Of a DNA stretch of 64,000 bases, positions 16,905 through 26,434 are shown one piece after another. The stretch lies in the NCBI GenBank assembly GCA_964585545.1, contig CAZPDT010000007.1, positions 62,001 through 126,000 on the forward strand, in the 5' to 3' direction. Within the stretch, counting starts at the first letter, position 1, and each line of letters opens with the position of its first letter. Source of the stretch: Brumimicrobium sp964585545. GTDB lineage: Bacteria; Bacteroidota; Bacteroidia; Flavobacteriales_D; Crocinitomicaceae. A model generated the notes under the pieces. The model made no database searches, was not told where the DNA came from, and worked only from the letters and a program-made list of their open reading frames with translations. The position numbers were made by a program, and so were the translations under genes.

Positions 16905-18554
16905 ATGAAAAAAATAATTTTACTTGGTTTACTCTTTCTTTTTAATATCAACCAATACAATGCGCAATGTCCTGAAGATGATGAAACAAAAGTTTTATTG
17001 GTGGGAGACAGTTGGGCGTTTTTTATGGGAGTGGATCAAACCATAAATAAAGTGTTTAAAAACTGGGGTTTTCCAGAATATAAGTTTTTTACCAATTTAA
17101 CACTTGCTGAAAATGGTGCTAAGACTGATGATTTTATGAAACCAAGCAAACAAGGTGAAATAGCCAATCAATTGATCAGTAAACCCAGCATAAAGTTTGT
17201 GCATTTGAGTTTGGCAGGAAATGATTTGTTGGGAAACTGGAAATCACAATCTTTTACCCAATTTCAAACAGATTCTCTAATGCAATCGGTTGAAGATAGT
17301 CTTTATGCTGTTATTGATTTTATTAAAGGCATTCGACCTGATGTTCAAATCATTTGGGGAGGATATGCTTATCCTAACTTTGATGAGGTGTTACATACTT
17401 TCCCTACCTCTGCCTTTCCTCAACCTTCTTTACACCCATTTTATGGACAGTGGGAGGATATGGAATTTCCATCAAACCAAGAAATTAATGACCAATTGAA
17501 TGCTTTTGAAGATAAGCTTGCTGCAGACTTTGCCAATGACCCTCGTGTTGAATTTGTAAAAGCAACGGGCATAACCCAATACACTTATGGACAAATTGAT
17601 CCACTCGGAGTTTCGCCTTTTGGAACGTATGCTCAATTTAGTGTGCCATTACCAGAAGGAAATCCTGCATATCCTTCTCCAATGGAATCTATGCGAGATT
17701 ATCAACTCACTAAAGATTGCTTTCACTTGTCTTCAAAAGGATTTAGGGATTTATTTGGTTACGTAACCCAGAAATATTACTTCAAAGCTTTAATGGATGA
17801 TAAATATATCATTGCCCAAGACAGTTTAAAAAATGGTTCCGTTGCTTCGGATGGCTCGGTGAGTACCGATCTATTGATTGGGAATGATAGTGGGATAGAC
17901 CATCAAACAATCTTAACTTTTAACACTTTGAATAATTTAGATTCTGTTGCAGAAAAAGCCAGTATTTTTCTTCATCGAATTGAACAAACAGGGGGCAATC
18001 CAATTGACGAACAGTTAACCATAGAAATAAATGAAGGTGCTTTTGGAGCTAGTGCTGCCATAGAACCAAGTGATTTTAATGAGATTGGAGATGAAAATGG
18101 AACGCCGTGTATACATGGGAGTAATTCTGATGGAAATTGGGTACGTATAGATTTGCCACAAGAATTATTGGAATACATCACGGTAAATAGCATTACACAA
18201 TTTAAAATTTCTGCACCCAATAGTGTTGATGCTTTGGTAAAATTTTCTGGAACAGACGATTTAGATTTTGCCCCTGTTCTGAATATCACTTATGGAAATC
18301 AATCCACTGTATCTGTTCCTCAAGATGAAATCAGTCAAGAAGTAATGGTTTATCCAAATCCATCTTCAGATATTGTCAACATTAGAGTGGATCATGCTCA
18401 AATTAAACAAATTAAAATGCTTTCTGTTGAAGGGAGAGAAGTGGTTCAAACGACTTCAACTAAAGTCGATGTGAGTCATTTTCCTTCAGGAACTTATTTT
18501 ATCAAAGTGATTACCAATAAAGGAGTTTCAACTCAGAAGTTTATCAAAAGATAA
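16905..18554 (+). CDS. secreted SGNH/GDSL-type hydrolase with T9SS sorting domain
   Basis: 549 aa from ATG 16905, chosen because it gives a clean signal peptide (MKKIILLGLLFLFNINQYNA). The SGNH fold shows block I as VGDSWAFF (residues 33-40, Ser nucleophile) and block III as SLAGNDLLG (about 102-110); DCFHLSSKGF near 268 carries the probable catalytic Asp/His pair. A middle beta-rich region (QTILTFNTLN and on) resembles DNRLRE-like adhesion or carbohydrate-binding modules. The last about 75 residues (VYPNPSSDIVNI to STQKFIKR) are a type A sorting domain, so it is exported to the cell surface by T9SS. Probable esterase; substrate unknown. Confidence 0.85.
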   Translation: MKKIILLGLLFLFNINQYNAQCPEDDETKVLLVGDSWAFFMGVDQTINKVFKNWGFPEYKFFTNLTLAENGAKTDDFMKPSKQGEIANQLISKPSIKFVHLSLAGNDLLGNWKSQSFTQFQTDSLMQSVEDSLYAVIDFIKGIRPDVQIIWGGYAYPNFDEVLHTFPTSAFPQPSLHPFYGQWEDMEFPSNQEINDQLNAFEDKLAADFANDPRVEFVKATGITQYTYGQIDPLGVSPFGTYAQFSVPLPEGNPAYPSPMESMRDYQLTKDCFHLSSKGFRDLFGYVTQKYYFKALMDDKYIIAQDSLKNGSVASDGSVSTDLLIGNDSGIDHQTILTFNTLNNLDSVAEKASIFLHRIEQTGGNPIDEQLTIEINEGAFGASAAIEPSDFNEIGDENGTPCIHGSNSDGNWVRIDLPQELLEYITVNSITQFKISAPNSVDALVKFSGTDDLDFAPVLNITYGNQSTVSVPQDEISQEVMVYPNPSSDIVNIRVDHAQIKQIKMLSVEGREVVQTTSTKVDVSHFPSGTYFIKVITNKGVSTQKFIKR

Positions 18555-18618
18555 ATGATTTAATTGAATAAAGGAAGACTTTAAATATAGGGTTAGGTCA
18601 TATTTACCAAATATAATT

Positions 18619-18626
18619 TATCTTTG
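18619..18626 (+). promoter_or_regulatory. -7 promoter element (TATCTTTG)
   Basis: TATCTTTG fits TAnnTTTG and ends 6 bp before the ATG at 18633, so the transcript would be leaderless or have a very short leader. No TTG is obvious at -33. Confidence 0.5.
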
Positions 18627-18632
18627 TGAATT

Positions 18633-19193
18633 ATGAAATGGATTGGTAATCGAGTATCTTTTGTAGATAAAAAGGACAATATAAGTTTTGTTATCTATCC
18701 TCCGAAATTGGGGCGTAAAAAGAGTCTTATTTTAATATGGTTTGTCCTGTGGATTTTTATTGGCGGATATGTAACTACTGCATTTTTTAGAGATTTTTCA
18801 GGAGAAGAAAAGTTGGCGCTTCTTATATTTATACTCTTTTGGCTCTATTTTGCCATTCGCGTTTTGCGTACCTTACTTTATCTGTATTACGGAAGAGAAT
18901 ATATTAAACTTGATAAAAATAGCCTAAGAATAAAAAGAGCAACAGGAAGTTATGGAAAGTCCAATCAATATTTTATTGAGAACATAACCAAACTAAGTGT
19001 TGTCCCCCTTAAAGAAGGGTCATTTAAAAAAGTTTTTGAAGACTCTCCTTGGGTCAGGGGAGCCAATAGAATTCAATTTGAATGCTTCCAGAAAAATTAT
19101 TCCTTTGGACGTAAGCTGGAGGATAAAGATGCAGAAATGATATTTAAGATTCTGACCAGAAGAATTGAAAAATACTTAAAGTCTAAAAAATAG
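18633..19193 (+). CDS. hypothetical membrane protein with two membrane helices
   Basis: 186 aa. Two hydrophobic segments at about residues 30-53 (SLILIWFVLWIFIGGYVTTA) and 60-85 (LALLIFILFWLYFAIRVLR) are followed by a C-terminal, probably cytoplasmic, mixed alpha/beta part. The layout (short soluble N-terminus, helical hairpin, then a PH-like or DUF-type tail with IKLDKNSLRIKRA) recalls small bacterial PH-domain membrane proteins, but I do not recognise the family. It is monocistronic and convergent with dnaE. Confidence 0.7.
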   Translation: MKWIGNRVSFVDKKDNISFVIYPPKLGRKKSLILIWFVLWIFIGGYVTTAFFRDFSGEEKLALLIFILFWLYFAIRVLRTLLYLYYGREYIKLDKNSLRIKRATGSYGKSNQYFIENITKLSVVPLKEGSFKKVFEDSPWVRGANRIQFECFQKNYSFGRKLEDKDAEMIFKILTRRIEKYLKSKK

Positions 19194-19260
19194 AGAACGA
19201 TCTTCAACCATCTCCTCCACAACTAATTGGTGTGCATATAAAACAGAAATAGAACAGTAC

Positions 19261-22200
19261 CTATTGAACCAATCGGTATTGAACTCCTTTTTCGACAAGG
19301 TTTTCTAAAAGTTCATCATTAATGTCAATTTTTAATGAGCGAGAAGGCATATCAATTGATAATTTATTGATTTCATCTTTGACTTTAAAGCGCACCTGAA
19401 ACTGACCTTTGTTATCTGCAAATAATTGGTCTATATCATCAATAAACTTTCCGTTTAATTGACTTAAGGCCAGTTTAACTTCTAAAGATTTCACTTTTCC
19501 ATTTCTCAAGTTAGATAAGAAATCCATTTTTCGTACTTTAAATTCAAACTCATCCTTTTTCCAACGTTTGGGTTGAATTTTACCAACAATGTATATATAT
19601 GAACCTTCTACCATGTAGGGTTTGAATTTTCCATAATCTTCTTGAAAAAGAAACAGCTTAGTTGAATCATTGTAATCTTCAATAACCATGGTGCCAAAAG
19701 GATCTCCTTTTTTAGTATAGCGATGTTCAGCCTTTGTAATAATTGCTGGAACTGTAAATTCTTTATTTCTGTGTTCGTCCAAATTATTGAGATATTCAAT
19801 ACTTCCATTACAAAATGAATCGATATCAATCTTGTAATCATCCAAAGGATGTCCAGAGATATAAATTCCCACAACTTCTTTTTCCTTTTTAAGTTTATGT
19901 ACTATCGACCATTCTTGAACCTGTGGTATGTTCGGAGCAGGAGACTCTACTCCAGAGGATTCTCCAAATAAACTTACTTGATTAGAGTTTGCATTTTCTT
20001 GGTATCCTTGACCAAATTTGATGGCATTATTGAGAAATGAACGGTTGTTTTCTTCCACAAAATACTGTGCTCGATGAATATTAGAAAAGGAATCCAAAGC
20101 TCCTGATAGGGCTAAACCTTCAAACGCTTTTTTATTGCATTTCTTTAAATCTACACGCTTTGTAATGTCAAAAATATCTTTAAATGACCCGTTTTCTCTT
20201 CGCTCTTCTACAATTGCTTCAACAGGTTTTTCTCCAACACCTTTTATTGCACCCAAGCCAAATCGGATTGCTCCTTTTGCGTTAACAGTGAATTTATAAT
20301 TGGATTCATTCACGTCGGGACCTAGTACTTCTAATCCCATTCGTTTGCATTCTTTCATAAAGAAAGTAACTTGCTTAATGTCCCTCATATTGTTGCTTAA
20401 TACAGAAGCCATATATTCAGCAGGGTAATTCGCTTTTAAATAAGCTGTTTGATAGGCAATCCAAGCATAACAGGTTGAGTGTGATTTATTAAATGCATAA
20501 GAAGCAAATGCTTCCCAATCGTGCCATATCTTCTCTAGAATCTTTTTATTGTGTCCCCGTTCTGCTCCTTGATTTAAAAATTTGGGCTTTAATTCTTCCA
20601 GTAGTTCAAACTTTTTCTTTCCCATTGCCTTTCGAAGAGTATCGGCCTCACCTTTGGTAAATCCAGCCAGTTTTTGAGAAAGTAACATTACCTGCTCTTG
20701 GTAAACGGTAATTCCATAGGTTTCCTCAAGATATTCAGCCATTTCTGGAAGGTCATAAGTGATTTCTTGTTCTCCATTTTTCCGCTTAATGAAGTCTGGA
20801 ATATATTCCATTGGACCGGGTCTGAAAAGGGCATTCATTGCAATTAAATCGGCAAATACAGTAGGTTTTAATTCACGCAAATACTTTTGCATTCCTGGAG
20901 ATTCGTATTGAAAAACGCCTACTGTTTCTCCTTTCTTAAAAAGTTCGTACGTCTTTTCATCATCTAATGGGAAATCATCGGGAACAAGGTCAATATTGTG
21001 CCGTTCTTTTACAAAAGCAACAGCATCCTTAATTAAAGTTAATGTCTTTAATCCCAAAAAATCCATTTTTAGTAGTCCTGCCTCTTCAACTACAGAGTTG
21101 TCGTATTGTGTACAATACATGTCCGAATCCTTAGCAAGGGCAACTGGAACATAATTGGTGATATCACTCGGTGTAATAATTACACCGCAAGCGTGAATGC
21201 CCGTATTTCTAAGGTTGCCTTCAATGCGTTGGGCACTTTGTAAGACTTCTGCCTGCAAATCATTACCATTGGCAATAGATAACAGTTGGTTGGCCATATT
21301 GATACTGTCTTGTTTTCCCTTTAATTTATCTGCTAGTGCATTGCTCTCTAGACTAAAAAGTTGAGATAGCGAAACATCGGGAACTAATTTTGCCAATCGA
21401 TCTGCTTCATATAAAGGGAGATCCAATACTCTAGACACATCACGAACAGATGATTTTGCCGCCATTGTACCATAAGTAATAATTTGAGCCACTTGATTGG
21501 CACCGTATTTTTCGATTACCCAATTGATGATTTTGCTTCGTCCTTCATCGTCAAAGTCTATATCAATATCAGGCATGGAAACACGATCTGGATTAAGAAA
21601 ACGCTCAAAAAGTAAGTCATACCTAATGGGATCTATATTTGTAATTCTAGTACAATAGGCGACTGCAGAACCTGCAGCAGAACCTCTTCCAGGACCAATA
21701 ATTACGCCCATTTCTCGGGCAGCTCTACAAAAATCTTGAACAATAAGAAAATAGCCTGGATATCCTGTTTTTTCAATTATTTCTAACTCAAAGTCAAGAC
21801 GATCTTTGATTTCATCAGTAATTTCTGAATAGCGTAACTTAGCACCTTCATAAGTCAAATGGCGTAAATAATTATTTTCTCCCCGTTTCCCTCCATCTTC
21901 CTTGTCCTTTGCATCTTGAAATTCTTCTGGAATTTTAAAGGCAGGCAATAAAATATCACTTGCTAAGTGGTAATGTTCACATTTATTCGCAATCTCTAAT
22001 GTGTGTTCAATAGCTTCCGGAAGATCGGCAAACAATTCTTTCATCTCCTGTGGAGACTTGAAATAATAATTGTCGTTGGGAAGCCCAAATCTAAAATCTC
22101 TTCCTTTTCCGATTGGTGTTTTAACCAATTCCGCTTGTTTAATACACAAAAGAATATCGTGAATGGGGGCCTCTTCTTTATCTACGTAGAAAGTATTGTT

Positions 22201-23628
22201 GGTGGCAACGATTTTTATGTTATGCATTTTAGAAAATCTCAACAACACCTCGTTAACACGCCGTTCATCCTCTTGATCATGACGCATAACTTCCAAATAA
22301 AAATCATCTTGAAACTGCTCCTTCCACCACAATAAAGCCTCCTCAGCTTGCTTTTCACCAAAGTTTAAAATTTTATTGGGAATTTCACCATTCATATTTC
22401 CCGAGAGAACAATAAGCCCTTCTTTGTATTCTTCGACTACTTTTTTATCAATTCGAGGAACATAATATTTTCCTTTTGTAAAGGCAATGGATGCCATCTT
22501 TGATAAATTGTGGTATCCTTTTTTATTTTTGGCTAAAAAGACAATCTGGTCTCCATTGTCTTTTACTGTTTTGTTGGTGTGATCTTCACAGACGTAAAGC
22601 TCTGCACCAATAATGGGTGTAATCTCTTTCTTGTGGTATGGCTTGCCTTCTTTCTCTGCAGCTTCTCGCTCCTTGTGAATGTTTTTATTGTGTTTGGTAA
22701 TGAATTTCTCAAAATGAAACGCCCCCATCATATTGCCTGTATCAGTTAAGGCTATGGCAGGCATGTTAAAAGATGCTGCTTTTTTTATTAATCCTTCAAT
22801 ACTCGAAGTGGATTGTAAAACCGAGTTTTGAGAATGGTTGTGTAAATGGACAAATGAGGTGTCGGATAGTTGCTCAAGTCCTTCATCGATTTCAGCCTGA
22901 CTAACCTGGTCTTCTTCTACAAATTTTTCCTTGAGTTCTTTGCTTTTCTTTTTGAGGTTGAGATGTTTTAATCCAATGGGCTGAATTGTATCTGTATTGT
23001 GTTCTAAAAATTCTTCAAAGTAACTTTCCGTAGTGTTTAAATCCTGTGAAGTAAAAACCCTCCTGCGCACCAATTCAAAAAAGGATCGGGCTGTTGCTTC
23101 AACATCTGCAGTTGCATTATGAGCTTCTCCAAATGATGATCCGAACAAATAGGTATGAAGTTCACTAAGTGTAGGCAATTTAAATTTTCCACCACGCCCC
23201 CCAGGCAATCTACAAACATTGGCAGTGGTTTCTGTACAGGTGTCCAATAAGGGCAAATCATGCATTGGAGTGTCCATCCCCATGCGAACAAATTCGGAAC
23301 CCATTACATTGATATCAAAACCAATATTTTGACCAACAATGAATTGGGTTTTCTCCAATACTTTATTGAACTCAACCAACATTTCAGAAAGAGTAATCCC
23401 TTCTTTCTCTGCCAAAAGCGTTGAAATACCGTGTATCTCCTCTGATTGGAAAGGAATGTTAAATCCATCAGGATGTATAAGGAAGTCTTTCGCTTCAATT
23501 AACTTCCCATTTTTGTCGTGCAGTTGCCATGCAATCTGTATACACCTTGGCCAATTCTCGGTATCGGTATAGGGAAGATTGAAGTTCTTAGGTAATCCTG
23601 TTGTCTCTGTGTCAAAAATTAAATACAT
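19261..23628 (-). CDS. dnaE: DNA polymerase III alpha subunit with fused N-terminal exonuclease
   Basis: 1455 aa from ATG 23628 (MYLIFDTETTGLP); the longer in-frame extension to 23691 lies upstream of the predicted transcription start and is rejected. Residues 1-190 are a DEDDh exonuclease (FDTETTG, GQNIGFDINV, HNATADVEATA), giving built-in proofreading, a layout known in Bacteroidota. A PHP domain starts near 257 (FVHLHNHSQNSV). The polymerase active site is PDIDIDFDDEG near 685. Thumb, fingers and helix-hairpin-helix parts follow (GITVYQEQVMLL, SHSTCYAWIAYQ), with an OB fold near the C-terminus. It is the replicative polymerase. A strong promoter lies just upstream. Confidence 0.97.
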   Translation of the reverse strand: MYLIFDTETTGLPKNFNLPYTDTENWPRCIQIAWQLHDKNGKLIEAKDFLIHPDGFNIPFQSEEIHGISTLLAEKEGITLSEMLVEFNKVLEKTQFIVGQNIGFDINVMGSEFVRMGMDTPMHDLPLLDTCTETTANVCRLPGGRGGKFKLPTLSELHTYLFGSSFGEAHNATADVEATARSFFELVRRRVFTSQDLNTTESYFEEFLEHNTDTIQPIGLKHLNLKKKSKELKEKFVEEDQVSQAEIDEGLEQLSDTSFVHLHNHSQNSVLQSTSSIEGLIKKAASFNMPAIALTDTGNMMGAFHFEKFITKHNKNIHKEREAAEKEGKPYHKKEITPIIGAELYVCEDHTNKTVKDNGDQIVFLAKNKKGYHNLSKMASIAFTKGKYYVPRIDKKVVEEYKEGLIVLSGNMNGEIPNKILNFGEKQAEEALLWWKEQFQDDFYLEVMRHDQEDERRVNEVLLRFSKMHNIKIVATNNTFYVDKEEAPIHDILLCIKQAELVKTPIGKGRDFRFGLPNDNYYFKSPQEMKELFADLPEAIEHTLEIANKCEHYHLASDILLPAFKIPEEFQDAKDKEDGGKRGENNYLRHLTYEGAKLRYSEITDEIKDRLDFELEIIEKTGYPGYFLIVQDFCRAAREMGVIIGPGRGSAAGSAVAYCTRITNIDPIRYDLLFERFLNPDRVSMPDIDIDFDDEGRSKIINWVIEKYGANQVAQIITYGTMAAKSSVRDVSRVLDLPLYEADRLAKLVPDVSLSQLFSLESNALADKLKGKQDSINMANQLLSIANGNDLQAEVLQSAQRIEGNLRNTGIHACGVIITPSDITNYVPVALAKDSDMYCTQYDNSVVEEAGLLKMDFLGLKTLTLIKDAVAFVKERHNIDLVPDDFPLDDEKTYELFKKGETVGVFQYESPGMQKYLRELKPTVFADLIAMNALFRPGPMEYIPDFIKRKNGEQEITYDLPEMAEYLEETYGITVYQEQVMLLSQKLAGFTKGEADTLRKAMGKKKFELLEELKPKFLNQGAERGHNKKILEKIWHDWEAFASYAFNKSHSTCYAWIAYQTAYLKANYPAEYMASVLSNNMRDIKQVTFFMKECKRMGLEVLGPDVNESNYKFTVNAKGAIRFGLGAIKGVGEKPVEAIVEERRENGSFKDIFDITKRVDLKKCNKKAFEGLALSGALDSFSNIHRAQYFVEENNRSFLNNAIKFGQGYQENANSNQVSLFGESSGVESPAPNIPQVQEWSIVHKLKKEKEVVGIYISGHPLDDYKIDIDSFCNGSIEYLNNLDEHRNKEFTVPAIITKAEHRYTKKGDPFGTMVIEDYNDSTKLFLFQEDYGKFKPYMVEGSYIYIVGKIQPKRWKKDEFEFKVRKMDFLSNLRNGKVKSLEVKLALSQLNGKFIDDIDQLFADNKGQFQVRFKVKDEINKLSIDMPSRSLKIDINDELLENLVEKGVQYRLVQ

Positions 23629-23661
23629 GGTTGTTGCAGTTCTTAGCTTTGGGGTTGAGAT

Positions 23662-23691
23662 TAAAGATAAAGGAGATACTAATAATCCCAA
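23662..23691 (-). promoter_or_regulatory. dnaE: dnaE promoter (TTG-N19-TATCTTTA)
   Basis: On the minus strand TTG (23689-23691) is followed after 19 bp by TATCTTTA (23662-23669), a near-consensus Bacteroidota promoter. Transcription would start near 23655, leaving a leader of about 27 nt before ATG 23628 and ruling out the longer N-terminal reading. Confidence 0.65.
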
Positions 23692-23833
23692 AACCCATTT
23701 TTATTTCTTTTCAATTGTTCAGGTAAAAATAAGTAATATTTTGCCAAAAAGACAATATGAGTCAGAATATTTTCTATTGATAAAAATAAAACGATAAAAG
23801 CATAAGCGTCTGAAAATAAATAGTTTGAAATAA

Positions 23834-23867
23834 TTAAAAACGGATTTCAAAAGCGCTGAAATCCGTT
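23834..23867 (-). terminator. rho-independent terminator of rocD
   Basis: Perfect 11-bp arms AACGGATTTCA (23839-23849) and TGAAATCCGTT (23857-23867) with a 7-nt loop. Read on the minus strand the hairpin is followed by a run of five T, 30 bp after the rocD stop. It isolates rocD from dnaE. Confidence 0.85.
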
Positions 23868-23897
23868 ATAACATTATGTTAGAAGGAACTTTATAAG

Positions 23898-25139
23898 TTA
23901 CTTTTTAAACTCCATAATTGACTTTTCAATTATTTGTATACACTCCATTAACTGCTCTTCGTTCATGACAAGCGGAGGAGCAAATCGGATAATATTTCCA
24001 TGTGTCGGTTTGGCAATTAATCCATTTTCTTTCATCGCAATACAGATGTCCCAAGCGGTTGTGCTTTCAGGGGAATCATTTATAATTATTGCATTCAATA
24101 GACCTTTTCCTCGGACTTTAACAACCAAATCAGTATTTTCAATAATGCGGTTCATTTCTTTGCGGAATAATTGCCCCATTTTTTCTGCATTCTCCGCTAA
24201 GTTTTCATTTTTTATCACTTCTAGAGCTGCAATGGCAACTTTTGCCGCCAATGGATTTCCCCCAAAAGTAGAACCGTGCTGTCCAGGTTGTATAACCCCC
24301 ATAATTGCATCGTCTGCTAAAACTGCCGAAACAGGATAGACGCCTCCAGACAGTGCTTTTCCTAGAATTAAAATATCGGGTTTTATATTCTCGTGGTCAA
24401 CAGCCAATCTTTTCCCAGTTCGAGCAATTCCTGTTTGCACTTCATCCGCAATAAAAGTAACATCATTTTGAGTGCATAACTCTCTTGCTTTGGTAAGATA
24501 GCCATCATCTGGGACAAATACTCCAGCCTCGCCTTGTATGGGCTCAACAAGAAAGCCAGCAACATTGTCTTGTTTCAAAGCATTTTCTAATGCTTGGGTA
24601 TCGTTGTAAGGAATTTTAATAAATCCTGGCGTATAAGGTCCGTAGCTTTTACGTGCATTTTCGTCATTTGAAAAGGAAATAATAGTTGTGGTTCTTCCGT
24701 GGAAGTTGTTTTCACAAACAATTATTTTTGCTTTATCTTCAGGAATGCCTTTAACTTCATAGGCGTGTTTACGGCATATCTTTATGGCTGTTTCTACGGC
24801 CTCAGCACCTGAATTCATCGCTAAAACCTTATCAAATCCAAAAAAATTGGTGATGTATTTTTCAAATAAACCAAGTGTGTCGTTGTAAAATGCCCGAGAG
24901 GTAAGTGTTAGCGTCTCAGCTTGTTTTTTTAATGCATCTATAATGTGAGGATGACAATGTCCTTGGTTGACAGCAGAATAAGCTGAAAGAAAATCGTAAT
25001 AACGCTTGCCTTCAACGTCCCAAACGTATACTCCTTCACCTTTGGCTAAAACTACAGGCAATGGATGATAATTGTGTGCTCCATACTGCTCTTCCATTTT
25101 TATTAAATCCGCTGAGGATAGTTTTTCTGTTGTTGCCAT
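23898..25139 (-). CDS. rocD: ornithine--oxo-acid aminotransferase
   Basis: 413 aa class-III PLP aminotransferase. It transfers the delta-amino group of ornithine to 2-oxoglutarate, giving glutamate semialdehyde (arginine/proline metabolism). Seen: YHPLPVVLAKGEGVYVWDVE, the MNSGAEAVETAIKICRKH cofactor loop, FHGRTTTIISFS, EPIQGEAGV, DEVQTGIARTG and the PLP-lysine segment LGKALSGGVYPVSAVLAD (Lys near 258), all in OAT-like form rather than acetylornithine or GABA aminotransferase form. It is monocistronic with its own promoter and terminator. Confidence 0.94.
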   Translation of the reverse strand: MATTEKLSSADLIKMEEQYGAHNYHPLPVVLAKGEGVYVWDVEGKRYYDFLSAYSAVNQGHCHPHIIDALKKQAETLTLTSRAFYNDTLGLFEKYITNFFGFDKVLAMNSGAEAVETAIKICRKHAYEVKGIPEDKAKIIVCENNFHGRTTTIISFSNDENARKSYGPYTPGFIKIPYNDTQALENALKQDNVAGFLVEPIQGEAGVFVPDDGYLTKARELCTQNDVTFIADEVQTGIARTGKRLAVDHENIKPDILILGKALSGGVYPVSAVLADDAIMGVIQPGQHGSTFGGNPLAAKVAIAALEVIKNENLAENAEKMGQLFRKEMNRIIENTDLVVKVRGKGLLNAIIINDSPESTTAWDICIAMKENGLIAKPTHGNIIRFAPPLVMNEEQLMECIQIIEKSIMEFKK

Positions 25140-25197
25140 AATTCTGTTCTTTTATATTTTAAATTTCTGTATTTGAATAGATATTTTTCTATTGTTG

Positions 25198-25205
25198 CAA
25201 AGATA
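25198..25205 (-). promoter_or_regulatory. -7 promoter element (TATCTTTG) of rocD
   Basis: TATCTTTG on the minus strand, 58 bp upstream of the rocD ATG; a fit to TAnnTTTG but with no clear -33 TTG. Confidence 0.45.
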
Positions 25206-25326
25206 AGATATTGTTAGAGAAATAAAAATAGAAAATGTATGATTAAAAGAGTTTAAAATGTTGTAGCAGACCTTTACACTTCAGCTGGATCCTAAATTGA
25301 ATTCCATTGCTTTCCGTTGATTTAGA

Positions 25327-26367
25327 TTAAAAGCAATCGGCAATTACAATGCTTAAGTACTTGGCGTCTTTCTTTATGCCTCCAAGTGTTGCAGAACCAC
25401 GTGTATGAAGCCAAGGTAAACCAATAAAATACAAGTTGTTGATTGTGCTAACACCGCGCTTGTTTTTAGGATAACCATCGGTGGTCGTTTCAAGTCCCTC
25501 AATCCAAGAGAAATTAGGGCGGTATCCTGTTGCCCAAATTACATTCTTAACATCATAAAGATTTTGTTTTTCTGTTTTAATAATACTTTGGTCAGCGTCT
25601 TTGGTACGCCCAACATGAGTTACATTATTTCTTTTTAAGATAGTTTTAACATTGGTTCCAATAACAGGCTGACGGTTGTTCATTATGCGTTTACCCAACC
25701 ATGTTTTCCGACTTATACTTAGAAACCCTGTTATTGTAAACCACCACCATAATGTTTTCCCTAAAAATTTTTGAGGGAGATGTTTTACATTTTTATTGCC
25801 TGAATAGTAGGTTTTTCGACCTGTCTTTGAAATTTCATCAAGGATTTGCACGCCACTGTCTCCATCTCCAACAACCAAGGTTGGCCCTTCTTGTAGTTGA
25901 GAAGGGTTTTTATAATAATTACTATGGGTTTGAAAAATATCCGATGAAATTTTTGCGTTACAGGGTGGTGTGTAAGGAATGTGAAACGGACCGGTAGCAA
26001 CAATTACACCTCTGGCTTTAATCGTGCCTTTGTCATGAGTTACAATGAAATGGGCATCTTTCTTTTCAACTTTTGAAATTAAAGTGTTGAGTTGCAGTGG
26101 GAATTGAAATTTTTCAACGTAACTTTTAAAGTAGTCTGCAACCTCATACTTTGATGGATAATGGCCTTTAGGTGCAGGAAAGTCGAACCCGGGAAGATTG
26201 TTGAACTCTGAAGGCGTAAAGAGTTTTAGGGAATCCCATCGGTTCAGCCACGAATATCCAATTTCATCCTCTTTATCTACAATTAAAAACTTTTTGTTTT
26301 GTTGCTTTAGGTAATAGGCAATTGATAAGCCTGCTTGTGCTGCACCAATAATTACAAAATCAAGCAT
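25327..26367 (-). CDS. flavin-containing monooxygenase-like FAD/NAD(P) oxidoreductase
   Basis: 346 aa. The FAD-binding Rossmann motif is IIGAAQAGLSIAYYL (residues 6-20), with Ala in place of the usual third-position Gly. The NADPH-binding motif is VVGDGDSGVQILDEI. The ATGYRPN motif near the C-terminus (VIWATGYRPNFSW) is typical of the FMO/CzcO-like group. It ends in the family tail FIGLPWLHTRGSATLGGI. Cytoplasmic; the substrate is unknown (amine, sulfur or metal-resistance roles are known for relatives). It is monocistronic. Confidence 0.87.
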   Translation of the reverse strand: MLDFVIIGAAQAGLSIAYYLKQQNKKFLIVDKEDEIGYSWLNRWDSLKLFTPSEFNNLPGFDFPAPKGHYPSKYEVADYFKSYVEKFQFPLQLNTLISKVEKKDAHFIVTHDKGTIKARGVIVATGPFHIPYTPPCNAKISSDIFQTHSNYYKNPSQLQEGPTLVVGDGDSGVQILDEISKTGRKTYYSGNKNVKHLPQKFLGKTLWWWFTITGFLSISRKTWLGKRIMNNRQPVIGTNVKTILKRNNVTHVGRTKDADQSIIKTEKQNLYDVKNVIWATGYRPNFSWIEGLETTTDGYPKNKRGVSTINNLYFIGLPWLHTRGSATLGGIKKDAKYLSIVIADCF

Positions 26368-26434
26368 AAATGTGGTTTTCTGCGAAAATAATGGTTCTCA
26401 TTTATCCAATACGATTTTTTTGCAATATTTTAAA

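Noticed and set aside
23629..23691. N-terminal extension of dnaE by 21 codons
   Set aside because: It lies at or upstream of the predicted transcription start, and homologs begin at MYLIFDTETTG.
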